A stretch of 64,000 bases of DNA from Trileptium ribeirensis (lineage: Eukaryota > Nematoda > Enoplea > Enoplida > Thoracostomopsidae). The stretch spans positions 1 to 64,000 of the forward strand of contig JASANE010003410.1 in the NCBI GenBank assembly GCA_030248225.1, in the 5' to 3' direction. Position numbers and translations under genes: made by a program. Within the stretch, counting starts at the first letter, position 1. Every line of letters begins with the position of its first letter. The notes beneath the pieces were generated by a model. It ran no database searches. It was not told the DNA's origin and saw only the letters and a program-made list of their open reading frames with translations. Below, piece after piece: positions 40,701-51,808 of the stretch.

Positions 40701-43700
40701 AAGCGCAAAATAGACTTAACAACAACTTTCACAATACAGGTGACATAGGCTTATGTAACTAACTGCAGGACTATTATCTAACCGGTAACGCATTATCAGC
40801 TGTATACGAGAGCAAAAATATCCAAAATTGTGTCAAGTGACATTCGTGCCACGATTGTTACCATTGCTTGAATGTAATTTTCGGCATTTGGTTCAAATTT
40901 CGACAGTGTTTCTACCAATGATCTACCTACTATATCATGGATATACTCCTAACATCATCCAAACTACGGATTACATAGATTATTCAAAAGCCACGATATT
41001 GGACCGAGATTCCGATATATTTCGTTCATAATATGATTTTGGAAATGTTGGCGCTACTTAGCACAAGTTTTTGCTGCGTTTCTGCCGGTCCTGTGACAGG
41101 CGTATACTGTTGATTTCACCCCGAGATTTCAGATACGACTACGAAATAAGGGAAAACTTCAGCACCAGGTTGGGTCTATATTCTGGCTTCATCTGGCTTA
41201 CTATTAAGCGTCTGGATATTAAAAAGCAATGGCGCTAAAGACGCCGGATGTAGTGGACAATGACTGAAGTAGTACGCAGTTAGCAAACTTTACATATTTG
41301 TGTAATTCTATTGACAGTCACGCGGTCAGAAATAAAAACAAATTGTTTGCGAAAAATTGACGAATATCAGCTAAAAATATCCTAAGCTTTTGCAAACTGT
41401 TTGCGAATAATTCGAGCAATATTGGTTTTTGTTTCTGTCCGTAACTTAATGCATAGTGAACAAGCAGTGTTCGAAAAGAATTCACAAACAGCAAATAAAC
41501 AGACTGCTAATTTTCCGCAAACTGTTCGCGATAGATTTTTTATATACAGTGCGCGGGAAAATATTTGTTTCATGTCGACGGAAGGACTATCGAGCGAGCA
41601 ACAAACCGGCAGTGCTCTAAGATGCGTCGAAAAGTAACGAACATTGACCGGACAATAGTCAATTCTGCCGAATACTGTATCTCTGTCAGCAACTGTACCT
41701 TTGGTCCATCCACACGTATTGATTATGACGCCACCTGTGTTCGCTGCCGGCGATTGGTTACATTTCTGGTTTACAGTTTCGGCAAGTGTTCGAACGATCA
41801 ATGTATACAATGGAATGTTTTCACCTGGAAAATGTGAACACAAATGTTACTAAAATAGCGATAACTAGCAATCGTCATGGAGTATTCGGAAAAAAAGCCC
41901 AGTTCGTCATTGATGTAATGCAGAACCTTTAGACAATATTGTACAAAGCACAGGAATAGTGTCTTTAAATACTGGCCTATGATTTAGGCATATACATAAA
42001 ATGGTAGCCTAGAAATCGCAGGAGATTTGTATTTAATGAAAGTTAGGCTGTCGCTATAGAACCATATGCCGAAAGCTCTTAAAATCGTTAATCCTGGTCC
42101 TGAGAAAACCTAGTCAAAAATAACCAGGACTAACAAAGACCAATATTATCGCTAATTAACTTTGTGCAACGGGATACATATTACAAGTCAGTAGCAGATT
42201 TCTCCAACAAACTTTTGTCTGGAAGCAGGAACCGGCGCACCTAGTTCAGAACTCGGCGGCGTCAAATTGTCAGATGCAAGAAGTGAAGCTCATATCCGGG
42301 TTAGACTGGAATGCGCCGCAGGCTTCTAAACCCAAAAATTTTCAAAATTGAATATTTTTTACAAAAAAAGCTAAAATTCCGAATAAATGTCTTCATTAAT
42401 AGTGCAAAAACGTCTTAACCAAAGTTAAAATCAATTTTTGAACCAATTTTTATTTGGATTATTCAATTAGTTAAATTCTCAATTTCAGACAGATTATTTA
42501 ATTTTATGTCATACTGGGGTTATTTACCGGAGGGGAGGAGCAAAACATTTTGCCACCCACGGCAAGTACTATATTTGCCAGCGAACTCCAACAATTTAAG
42601 GGGACTACACACTGGAGAAGCCATATTAAATCATTCAAATCACAACAAAAATTATAACATTTGTATTTACTCCTAATTCGCGAGGTACACTCTAAATTGC
42701 GCCAATCATAAACGGCCATTTCCAATCCAAAATAAACGAAAATTCATTTGGGATAATCGCTGACGTTATTGTTATGAAACAAGACAAAGCTGAAAACATT
42801 TTGGTTAAAGCTGTAGTCTTCCAAGCAACTAGCAATGTTTTTGGCGTACAATTATTGAATATATTTAATAACGTATGTGTACTTAATGTATTTAGAGCAT
42901 TTCAATCTACAGATGAAAATTGAAGTATAAATCATTGTCTGAAGCTGCTGTACGAGCCAAATTCGAAACGACAATTATTGCGCCTAATACTAACTACGCT
43001 CCGATTAAAACTACCCCCAAAGAACGAGCAGCTCAATTTCATTCCACCAATTTTAATGAGTAACACATGAATTCGCCTTGGTTAAGCAGCCAAATCAAAA
43101 CAATTTCAAACATCATATCGGGCACATTGTTCATCAGCAACACCAAATTTATCGTCAATTCGATTAAACAGTTCTGATAACAACTTGTGAACCAAAATAT
43201 TATTTCTCACCTGGCGATAAATGACCATAATGATACACAAGCGGTGCACGTTTATCAAACCCTTCGACCGGATCAGCTGGACGTTCAACAAAAAGCGCCC
43301 CAACAGTACTCGGTACTGTTATCGAACCTTGGCCCACGTCAAGGTCAACGTAAATGGGGTTCCGACCGACTCGCGCAGCATAATTCAGCAAAATTCGACA
43401 TACCGTCGACTTTCCAACGTCCATTGGGCCTGGAAAATGTAACAGAACAGTTCAATTCCAGGTTTCCGGTTTTCTGGCAAAGGCTTTCCCTTACTAGGTC
43501 CGGTCTTACCCAGAGATAAGATCATAAGGTCAGTGGGGGAATATATATTTAGATGTATACATAATCGTATAATATATATTATGACCGGCTGGCCTAGTTG
43601 TCACCGGCGCACGTCTCGGAATCGTGATGTTACCCTGTGACAGGTTTTTGTCTCGTAATCTTTTGGGCATGATTAAGACAGCATTGTTCCTACAAAAAAT

Positions 43701-45510
43701 GGTATTAGCTTAGATAAAATGTACATAACTCGAGAAACCTGTACCTTAGGTTCATGTGACATGAAAAGTTCTCGGGGTCAAATTTACGGAGGTTGGAGAG
43801 AAGTGGCTGATATGGGTGCGTAGCCGCCCGTACGCATGTAGACAAATCGTGGCAGTTTACAAGAATTCTGGAAAACAATTTTCCCCAAACCAATATTATA
43901 CATTTATCTATGCACAAAATTTATATATAACCAATAATTGAACAAAACCCTGCAAAAGCCACATTCACATTAATTATTCTACACTTTGTCAAACCATGTA
44001 CAATCATGTGCTTGAATTAAAAAAACGATTATGGCCCGATAGCACACGGCTTCATAAATCGAATAACCCCTCACCGGCTACCATTATCCTCGGTCCACGA
44101 GTTCCATCTTGCGACGAACTTTGTCTCATTTGTTCGAGAGCCGCATGGGTATTCAGGTATATAACCATTGGCGTATGCTTAGCAATGTAGGCTCCTTCGG
44201 CCTTGCCGACCAGCTCAAGTTTACATCCGTGCCACGTATACACTGCAACGCGAGAGCCTGCAAATAAAACAGAATATTAGTGACAAAAATATGCTTTACA
44301 AATTTATTGACGCACAACGTTGTTGACTCAACGTAAACACATTACTCCAAATAAAATGCATATAATCAGCAAGCACAAATGTTTGTATTATTTATTTTTA
44401 TTCTGAAAAATTGCGTATGTCATAGAAATATCTGTAACAGTAACCAATCTTACAACAAAGCGCGTTCTTTTGACGCTTTACTTGGAAAACAGCGTAATAA
44501 TCTAGGGTTACGCATCGCAATCGCTTAGTATCCTGCTTTAAAAATGTCAAACAATGAGCTCACGCGAAAAAGAATAATTTGTGTAAATAACTACAACATT
44601 GATGAATCATACATCAAATAGTAGGAGTGAACACCAACCCTTAGGAAACACGTAGCGATTATTCTGAACCAGCTCAGTGCCAAAACATTCAGCTTGACCG
44701 TAGATCAATTCACCAATGACTTCATCTGATTCTACGTCAAACCTATAAAATATTAAAATATCATTAAAACGGAGAGACCGTAGCGCGGCGGTAGCATAAT
44801 ACAATATTGCTGACAAAAGTGCTAACCCTAATGGCTGCCAAAAGTGTTACAGCAGCCGTTTTTCCAGTCCCCACCGCCCTGCTCAAACGGTGGTAAAATA
44901 ACCGATCATGAAATAACCTTGTCATTTCACAATTAATTCAGCACTTAGTAATGAATATATGACACAACCCTTTCCCGTGTGTTTATACGGAGGGGTGAAG
45001 GTGAATGAGCCCTAGGCACTTAAAACACTTCCCCAGGTGCTTCTCAGTTGAAGCATCACAAATATTCTCTGGCTTCCCCAGTTTAACCCACCCACCTCAA
45101 CCCCAACTTTTATTCACAACAAAAAATACGCAATATCTCACTGTGACGTAAAGACTATTAAAATTTTTCCTTTTGACCTGCGGGACTGCAAACGTTAGCT
45201 TGCCGCCAGTTGATATTGTTTCACTATAATAATGACGCTATTACTAAATGTTAGCTGCGAATCGGTTATTCAATAGCATTACCGACTTTTTCAGTCCCCA
45301 GATTCTATAGCTTCACCTAATAAACCTGATAAGCCCCAAATTTCTCGCCTCAGGGTGCACCCAACCAGGTTCTTTCAGTTGTACTATGATAAGACAGTTT
45401 CCAAACAGTTCGTTACAATTTGTCAGCCTAATTTTTTACCTAAGTTCACAATCTTCATCTAGGACAAATTCTTTAACATCTGGCTGTGGGTCGACAACGG
45501 TAGTAGCCAT
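34545..45510 (-). CDS. CLP1: CLP1: RNA 5'-kinase, tRNA-splicing and mRNA 3'-end processing factor (7 exons)
   Basis: Exons (minus strand order): 45440-45510, 44639-44742, 44075-44257, 43211-43429, 41699-41824, 36850-37214, 34545-34757. All introns are GT-AG and every junction stays in frame, giving 1281 coding bases (426 residues; human CLP1 has 425). The N-terminal beta domain (exons 1-3) contains ECFGTEL and YTWHGC. The kinase domain has the P-loop GPMDVGKST across exons 3/4, [10 protein letters not shown] and [12 protein letters not shown] across exons 5/6. The C-terminal domain has [19 protein letters not shown] and [12 protein letters not shown]1 phosphorylates RNA 5' ends and works in the nuclear tRNA-splicing endonuclease and cleavage factor II. 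The gene appears fully functional. Intron 5 (4.5 kb) holds retrotransposon debris. Confidence 0.97.
34854..34954. repeat. 47-bp tandem duplication in CLP1 intron 6
   Basis: ATACTAGAATCTTGA followed by AAACATGAGAAAATCATTTC occurs at 34854-34900 and 34907-34954 with two or three differences, about 100 bp from the exon 7 acceptor. A recent local duplication. Confidence 0.92.
35076..35834. mobile_element. GC-rich-ended non-autonomous element, possibly hAT-like, in CLP1 intron 6
   Basis: The left part begins CAGGGCAAGAATTCTACCGGG and carries CCGGGGCTAGC-type blocks. The right part ends in ACCCCGGTACATCCCTAC with GAGGCCGGGGCTTCG-type blocks, forming imperfect inverted GC-rich ends. CAGGG-type ends are typical of hAT elements. 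A second GC-rich block at 35217-35425, bounded by ACATACATGCC and GGCATGTATG, may be nested inside. No 8-bp target duplication was found. Confidence 0.45.
36850..37214 (-). CDS. CLP1: CLP1 exon 6
   Basis: Acceptor CTTTCAG|GT, donor ACCG|GTGGGT, 121 codons. Encodes [21 protein letters not shown], cut here to the key block [15 protein letters not shown], then [15 protein letters not shown] and [10 protein letters not shown]. Confidence 0.95.
37816..39700 (+). pseudogene. RTE-like non-LTR retrotransposon remnant in CLP1 intron 5
   Basis: Frames broken by many stops show the endonuclease signatures [10 protein letters not shown] (about 37900), [12 protein letters not shown] (about 37980), PNYTYN, and [14 protein letters not shown] with [10 protein letters not shown] in the next frame (about 38200-38230). 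These are followed by [13 protein letters not shown] (about 38450) and further RT-region debris to about 39700. The order matches RTE-type elements. Dead copy, antisense to CLP1. Confidence 0.7.
39701..41698. other. Remainder of CLP1 intron 5, nothing recognised
   Basis: AT-rich intronic sequence without recognisable genes or repeats. Confidence 0.5.
41699..41824 (-). CDS. CLP1: CLP1 exon 5
   Basis: Acceptor TTTTCCAG|GT, donor AAAG|GTACAG. Encodes 41 whole codons, [15 protein letters not shown] to [12 protein letters not shown]. Confidence 0.95.
43211..43429 (-). CDS. CLP1: CLP1 exon 4 (P-loop)
   Basis: Acceptor TTTTCCAG|GC, donor CCAG|GTGAGA. Encodes [11 protein letters not shown] (the P-loop with catalytic Lys), [15 protein letters not shown] and [14 protein letters not shown]. 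Confidence 0.97.
43582..43650 (+). mobile_element. tRNA-related SINE fragment in CLP1 intron 3
   Basis: GGCTGGCCTAGTTGTCA (A-box-like) and GCACGTCTCGGAATCGTGA match the SINE at 34230-34312 (GCATGTCTCGAAATCGTGAG). The B box is lost (GTGATGTTACCCTG). Confidence 0.45.
44075..44257 (-). CDS. CLP1: CLP1 exon 3
   Basis: Acceptor TTTGCAG|GC, donor GCCG|GTGAGG. Encodes [11 protein letters not shown], then [18 protein letters not shown] and the beta strand RGPRIMVAG that leads into the P-loop. Confidence 0.95.
44639..44742 (-). CDS. CLP1: CLP1 exon 2
   Basis: Acceptor TTTTATAG|G, donor AAGG|GTTGGT. Encodes [18 protein letters not shown] and [16 protein letters not shown] of the N-terminal beta domain. 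Confidence 0.93.
45440..45510 (-). CDS. CLP1: CLP1 exon 1
   Basis: ATG 45508-45510 and 23 codons ([15 protein letters not shown] ... DEDCEL) plus two bases. Donor AG|GTAAAA. The Arg codon is completed by exon 2. Confidence 0.9.
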
Positions 45511-46770
45511 TTTGTGATACGACTAATAGTACGCTAATAAAAATGGTCTTAATAAAATAATAAATTATGAAATCTGGAATAATTAATTATAAGTTCTGAC
45601 TGCAGTTCCAAGTAAAATCAGCTGAGTAATTTAAATTATAACAAATAAATGTTTATCAAACTTCTGTTCCGAGAATCAGCATATTGGGTTTTGCATCAGG
45701 CGTTAAAAACAATTTCCGATAAATAAAATAGTTACAGGCACACGCATTTTCGAGGAACCAGTGTTTTCTACTGAGTTCGAATCGATTTCTACGTGCATTC
45801 GAATCCGATACAAACATGAAGATTAGGATTTTTGCGCAGTCATTGAGCTTTTGTTTTCATCGATTTCGTACACGTTATCATCGCATTTCTGTCAGACACT
45901 TCGAAATACTGCAGCACTAACTGGCGAATTAATGGCTGGAATGACCTACGGTTACCAACGTAACTATAATGGTAAATAGAATTTTGCTCGAGATAGGAAA
46001 GCAACGTATGGCAAGATTGAAACAACATGACATCTGCAAAATAACGTAGTTTTACGCAATTATGTCAGTCTACATATCTAAGAAACCCAGCCACAAATTC
46101 GGATAAATTTCTGTACATGTGTGACTTATTGAATTGCCTTAAAAATAATACGCCCGAAAACTGAAGAAACAACACTGCAAAGCAGACCTACTAAGCGCGC
46201 AGAAGATGTCTAGCTATTATGTTGCCGATGTTTTTCGGGACATTATTGCAAAGATATCTTTGTTGTTAAAATCGTGTCTTCAAATTCTAATCCGTACAAA
46301 AATTGTCGTTACTGACAACTTAGGCTTTAGAACATCAGCGTCAATTGCCGATATAATTCAACAAGAGATCGCAGTACAGACTGAGGCGAACCGAAAGTAA
46401 ATTGTTTCGCTATAAGCCCACCGCATTAAATATTTCCACCATAAACTGGCCACAGAAGCGTACATGAGCAAATTCACTACGCATCTTATCTCTATCTTAT
46501 CTTACGAGTTATGTCTCCAGAACAGGTCACAGGAATTACAAAACCGTAGGAAATGCTTGAATGTGCCTTTAAGTGAATAAGCATGAAACCATCAAATTAT
46601 AAGGTAGACGAAATAACTGAAGGTATCGTGTAATAGGTTGATTAGTCCGTTTAAAAGAGATCGCAGCATAAGGAGCGGGACTAGTGTAGCAGGAATCAAC
46701 GTGCAGTACCTTCAATACGACATTGCGACTAATTCCTAGGGAATTAATAGACCCTATGCAAAATATTTAT
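45511..46770. other. Region upstream of CLP1, nothing recognised
   Basis: Presumably contains the CLP1 promoter and 5' UTR. I see no distinct TATA box at a credible distance and no other gene. Confidence 0.4.
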
Positions 46771-46960
46771 ATACAAGGTAACAACGCTACGATGTAGCAT
46801 GTAAAATGCATACGTTTATTCATGTAAAATCATGGAACAAAGATCGAACAATTTAATTTTATTTTCGCTATATGTACCGAAATATGTTTTAATGCAAATG
46901 GTGCTGCTACATAAGGTTCTTTCAGAACTCTAACCGTTATAATAGCAACAAAAACATATG
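46771..46960 (+). repeat. Left inverted end of the 5-kb transposon
   Basis: Imperfect reverse complement of 51632-51808, with a roughly 12-bp insertion near 46840. Confidence 0.85.
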
Positions 46961-47261
46961 ACGATTGTTAAAATGTTAGAAGCATTTAAAATCTGTTTCA
47001 TGTAGTAGCAAATCAGTTATATAAATGACGGTGGTTATGCGCTATCAAATGGGGTCTTTTTAATTATATGGAAAGATATGCTCGCTGTGTTGTAGCGGTT
47101 ACGTTTTGCTTTCAAAAATGTAACTCTTCCGACTAAGATATCTTTTTTGACTTAGCTGTTTTGTGCACTTAAAGCACAAGCTGAAATGTGAAATGAGTTT
47201 CAATGCAGAAAACAGCTATGTAGTTATTGGGATTGGCAATGTATATACTGCATTCTGTGCT

Positions 47262-50049
47262 TTAGCAAATTATATAACAACCAAAAGCTTTTACTTCTAG
47301 CCATAATTCGTCATCCATATCATCATCGTCATCTTCTGCGTTTGGCTCAAGTGCTGCGTCTACGACATCTCGGCTTGTTGGCAGTGCTTCGTAAAAACCT
47401 TTGCAGCTGAACGGGAAAGCATTACCCACCAAGTTAAGAAGATCAGCCTTCTTTTGAAGTGTTATTGGTAGTTTTGACGTATATGCGATTTTAGGCACTG
47501 TCTCACTGTTGCGGAGATTACGCGTAGTTTGCAGGGATTTAAATCCAACGGTCGTAGTCGTATTTGAAATAGACTGTTTCCGGTTCTGCGGGCCGGTATT
47601 GTAACCAAACAACATCGAGCCACTCGATGACATGCCCATCAGAATCTCTGCGGGGGTTTCTCACTGTGCTACGAGAAAACTCCTTGAAGTCGAGCCCCAT
47701 GTCTTGTGTAACTTCTACGACGTTATACGGATTCTTGCTGCGACACAGCTTGATAACATTGACCCATTCACTCGGTGTGTTGATTGCGCCAACAACTTTC
47801 TTCCTTTTTTTCAATCAGTGCATGAACGTTGTCGCATTCCATTTAAGTATGACCAGGCACGAGAAACTTCTGATCGATCGGCTCTCCGTACTTGTGCGCA
47901 GCATATCGAAGAGCAGCAGCGACAATCTGATTACGATTTTGACCAACGCAACTGTCGCTGAATAAATAGACATGTGTGACCGAAGAATTTAATGTTGATA
48001 TGCAGTGAAGAAGAAAGCTGACTGTTTCGTTGCCACCGCGTTTCGCCACAGTTTCGTCCCACAGGTAGCAGGTTACATAAATTATGATGTTTCGCTTGAT
48101 CATGCATCGTCAGATTGTAGACAGCCACTTTGCGAGAATAGTATATCGGCGACACTTTGCTGCACGGCGTTGCCAAAACGGCTTGTAAGTCAAATGTTAT
48201 AGCAATTGTTGCATCGTCGTTAGCTGCTCTTATGCTATCAGCATTTTTAGCAGATCTAGCTAAGTCTTTTTTCGCAAGATGCGGCTGGATTACTTCGGCA
48301 TTGTAGGCTTCGAACTCATTCGAATGGATATTTTTGGCTTTTTCACAAATGGCACGCAAATCAGTCTGATCGATGGATTCCAATATTGAAATATTTCTGG
48401 AAAACTTTCATATACACGAAGCGGCTCATTTGGTCCGAACCGTCCTGTTGACAATAATCAACGTATCGTTCGTAGCACCGAGAATAGTTTATGTCTATCG
48501 GCATGTAGAGCTTAGAAGATCTCTGTCGACTGTAGTGACTCGCCATCAAGGGCAATGATTTGATGTTTTCGCGAACTTGGCGTATTCGTTCATCACTAGA
48601 ACATTTCCGGATGTTTTTTCCGCGCATGTCGCCGCGAGTCACGGCACCGGACGATGATCGAGCAGCGATTATGCTCGACAAAACTTGTTTTGTCTTATAG
48701 CCGTACGTTAGATGGAAGAACGTTTGACAAACACTCTGGCCTGTCCACAGTGGGGGGGTGGGGGGGGGGACCCCCCACTTTCCAAATACTCCCATGTTCG
48801 TGAGATTTTCCCCCATGTCCGCCCCCCTATTCGGCAGAAACCCCCTATGTTCAACTAATTCCAAAAATTTTTTAAGTCTGAAAATTTATGTCCTTTGTTT
48901 GTAAATTGTTTTTAAACATTAATTACCACTATATATAATGCTAAAATATTGTTTTTTAGCTTGAAAGTACGTTCACAGTAGTAAAAATGCATGAAAATAT
49001 GGAAATAATTTGTATTTTTAAGCAAAATTTATCCCCCCCCCCACTTTGAAATTTCCCCCGAGAATGAACATGGGGGCCCCCCGAAGTTCCCCCCCCCCAC
49101 TTTTCGGAGGGCTGTGGACAGGCCAGACACTAACTGTAGTTTTAGTATCTTCGTTTGCGTTATCGGGCCTGTCGTCATCGCTAGGAATCTTTTGAACGTA
49201 CCTATACACTACATTCCTGTTGCTTTTGTATTAGACCTCACGGTGGCTGGAGCTGATGCAGTTATAAAACTGGACAAATGGTTCCACTGTGCCTTTTGAT
49301 GAGCCATTTCCCAATATTTTTTGCAAATTTTCTGCCTTTGGGCTTCGGACACCTTTTGTAACACTTGAAGCGACATTTATGAGGCTGCAGTGGCTTATTG
49401 GACGGTACAACTTCTTGTAAATGAGTAGAATAGTATTCTTCTCCACGCTTAGGCTTTTCTCGTTCCACATTTCTAGTCCACAATTGAGGTTTTGCTTTGC
49501 GTCGACGCTTACGAACTTCGCCGATTTCGTGGTCGGTACACGTATCGTTGTTATTTCCAATTATTGCTGCTTGGATGGATACGCAGCAGCGCTTTGCCGC
49601 AACTTTAGTTTGCTTAGAACATTGTTTATCCTCTGACACATAATCCGGATCATCATCAGATTTTGTGCCGTAACGCAGATGCATTGGTTGCTGCATCGAA
49701 GAACATGGAGGCTGTATGATCATGGAATCCAATGCGGTATAAACTCATTCATATCTTTGTCACCGCTGTTTTTCTGAGATGTAGTATTTTCCGCTGGAAC
49801 AGCGATTCTGCAATTATATGGCATCAATATGGAGTTTCCAAGAGCCCTTATATCGGTAATGTCACGGACAAAATAGCTAATCACTTCGCCATCGACAAAC
49901 ACTCGACTATTTTTTACTGATGCAACGTTGCCACCACCCTGAAGGATAACTGTCCATCCATCGGGACCCTCTATAATTGAGTGGTCTCCAACATAATATT
50001 GAAAAGAGTAGCCGTCCACTACTTCGCGAGAAATTTCTGCAATCTCCAC
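47262..50049 (-). pseudogene. Transposase-like gene, frameshifted and interrupted by a MITE
   Basis: Blocks in order: a C-terminal-type domain of unknown role (DGYSFQYYVGDHSI, 49900-50049), an acidic linker, KCRFKCYKRC (about 49360), CQTFFHLTYGYKTKQVL (about 48700), MASHYSRQRSSKLY (about 48530), YCQQDGSDQMSRFVYMKVF (about 48410), AITFDLQAVLATP (about 48200), YLWDETVAKRGGNE (about 48050), LFSDSCVGQNRN (about 47955), PSEWVNVIK (about 47760) and WLDVVWLQY. The FDLQ ... WDE ... SDxCxGQNRN series is typical of a family very common in arthropod and other invertebrate genomes and considered transposase-derived. I am unsure of its superfamily (possibly Sola-like). Several frameshifts show it is dead. 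Another fragment lies upstream at 50260-50372 (KVTFEKAINYVRAYCMEEGF). Confidence 0.65.
48736..49126. mobile_element. 391-bp MITE inserted in the transposase gene
   Basis: 15-bp perfect inverted ends, CTGGCCTGTCCACAG and CTGTGGACAGGCCAG, flanked by the 5-bp repeat ACACT (48731-48735 and 49127-49131). Subterminal runs of G and C face each other. Removing the element with one ACACT copy brings the two halves of the host frame (TTVSV and CQTFFHL) exactly into register, which confirms the borders. Confidence 0.93.
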
Positions 50050-51389
50050 ATCAGTCGAAGCTCAATCACACTCTTGTCTACTCTGCTCATTTGCCAAATT
50101 CAAAGACAACTCGCCTCCGGAATTATTGCATGTCCTTCCAGAGGTAGCGGTACATTCTCGAACGTTTTCGGCATTGCTGCCAAACAAAATTGTTATGGTC
50201 GGAATCACCGTCGGCGGCGGAAGCTGCCTTGTCGACCAGATCGTTCACAATGATTCAGATTGCTGTACCAATAGGTTTTGTTGCATCATCCAAAGCTGCA
50301 ATAACTTCAGAGAATCCTTCTTCCATACAGTAGGCCCGAACATAGTTTATAGCCTTTTCAAAGGTCACCTTTTTGTTGCTGAGGTACTCGAGTATATCGT
50401 TTATAATGAACGGAACTCACGTAGACTGCTGGAACGTGAGTATACTGAGAGCTGATACGTCCAAAATGCCAAATAAAAGCGATCCATTTGGAATCGAAAA
50501 CACCGCGTCTTTAGGATCACGAATTACGCCTGGCCAATACGTTGGACAGCGTTTAGTTCTTAGCCGACTTGGTCGTATGCTTCACCTATACAAAATCACC
50601 AATTTCGAATTTATCCATTTAATACGTCGATTATTGCAATATCGCGTTATGATTATCTATTTTTATTTATAAAGCTCCTAAACAAAATATACACAACGCA
50701 GCTACGAAATCACCTAATTTTCTTTCATGAGAACTTTTACAAAAGGTATATAGCGCTTTGAACACATGTTGGGTCGACAAAATCAAACCAAAATCAATAC
50801 GGCCGAAATTGCTTTCTGCACAATCAATAATGATTGTTATGGGTGCTGCTAAGATGCTCCATAAGAAAAGTTTATAAAAGATAAGGTATGGCTCTTGTAC
50901 ACGCTTAAAAACTTCACAATGTCCTGTTGGGCCAACAACTTCGGTATCAGAACACCAATAGGGCCGAATTTACAATTTCCACAATCGAAAACTGTTCTTA
51001 TGGGTACCAGCAAGTTAGTCAGCGTTAAATTCTTTATAGGGCAACAACTAGTCCCAATTTTATATGTAGCAACGTTGTGTATGTCTTGTGTCTCTTAACT
51101 ATTATTTAATGTATTTAAAGGATTTAATTAAATTATTTGAAATGAAGAATGGTGGAGTTGTCGAATTAATTATGGAGAATATTCGAAGAATCTAAGCTTG
51201 TGGAGAGGGTCGTTCGGCGATGGGAGCGATGAGGTGATCGTTCCTGAAACAACGTTGAAGAAAAATAAGTAAAATATGCCAAAGGTTAAAATCATTCAAC
51301 ATACTTCAGCATTGCCAGTGAACTTAGCGGTTTTTAGCAAGCAACGTTCTAGCTAAACACCTAAAAATCACATTGGAGAAAACATCTGT

Positions 51390-51620
51390 GTGCACTTGGA
51401 TGTTTTCTGCGTCACCATTCCACAATACAATAAACGTATTATGCTATGTCGACTTAGACGTTTTCTGCGCAAAGGCCGCTGGGAAGCAAAACGTAAGTAT
51501 CTCATTAAATATCGCGAATATAACTTAGCTGCTTTCTGCACCATATTCGTGCTGAAATTGGCTTTCACATACATCTTAGTTGCAAAAAACATCTAAGTCG
51601 ACTTTGATACTTTCTGCACT
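51390..51620 (+). repeat. Degenerate tandem repeat (TTAGnnGTTTTCTGC), inside the right end of the 5-kb transposon
   Basis: GGATGTTTTCTGC (51398), AGACGTTTTCTGC (51454), AGCTGCTTTCTGC (51528) and TGATACTTTCTGC (51606) recur at 55-75 bp intervals with similar surroundings. Possible transposase-binding subterminal repeats. Confidence 0.6.
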
Positions 51621-51631
51621 TCGCTACAGAT

Positions 51632-51808
51632 ATGTTTTTGTGACTATTATAACGGTTAGAGTTCTGAAATAACCTTGTGTAGCAGCACTATTTGCATTAA
51701 AACATATTTCGGAACACATAGTGAATATAAAATTAAATTGTTCAAATGATTTTACATGAATAAACATATACATTTCATATGCTACATCGTAGCATTGTTA
51801 CCTTGTAT
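51632..51808 (-). repeat. Right inverted end of the 5-kb transposon
   Basis: Reverse complement of 46771-46960; ends in TTACCTTGTAT. Confidence 0.85.

Larger units (their letters stand above)
46771..51808. mobile_element. 5-kb DNA transposon with about 180-bp inverted ends
   Basis: ATACAAGGTAACAACGCTAC (46771-46790) is mirrored by GTAGCATTGTTACCTTGTAT (ending 51808). The match continues inwards about 180 bp on each side (for example GAACTCTAACCGTTATAATA near 46930 and its complement near 51650). Inside, on the minus strand, is a decayed transposase-like gene (47262-50049) that has itself been hit by a 391-bp MITE. No clear target-site duplication: the flanks are TTTAT and CATTA. Superfamily uncertain. 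Confidence 0.8.
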
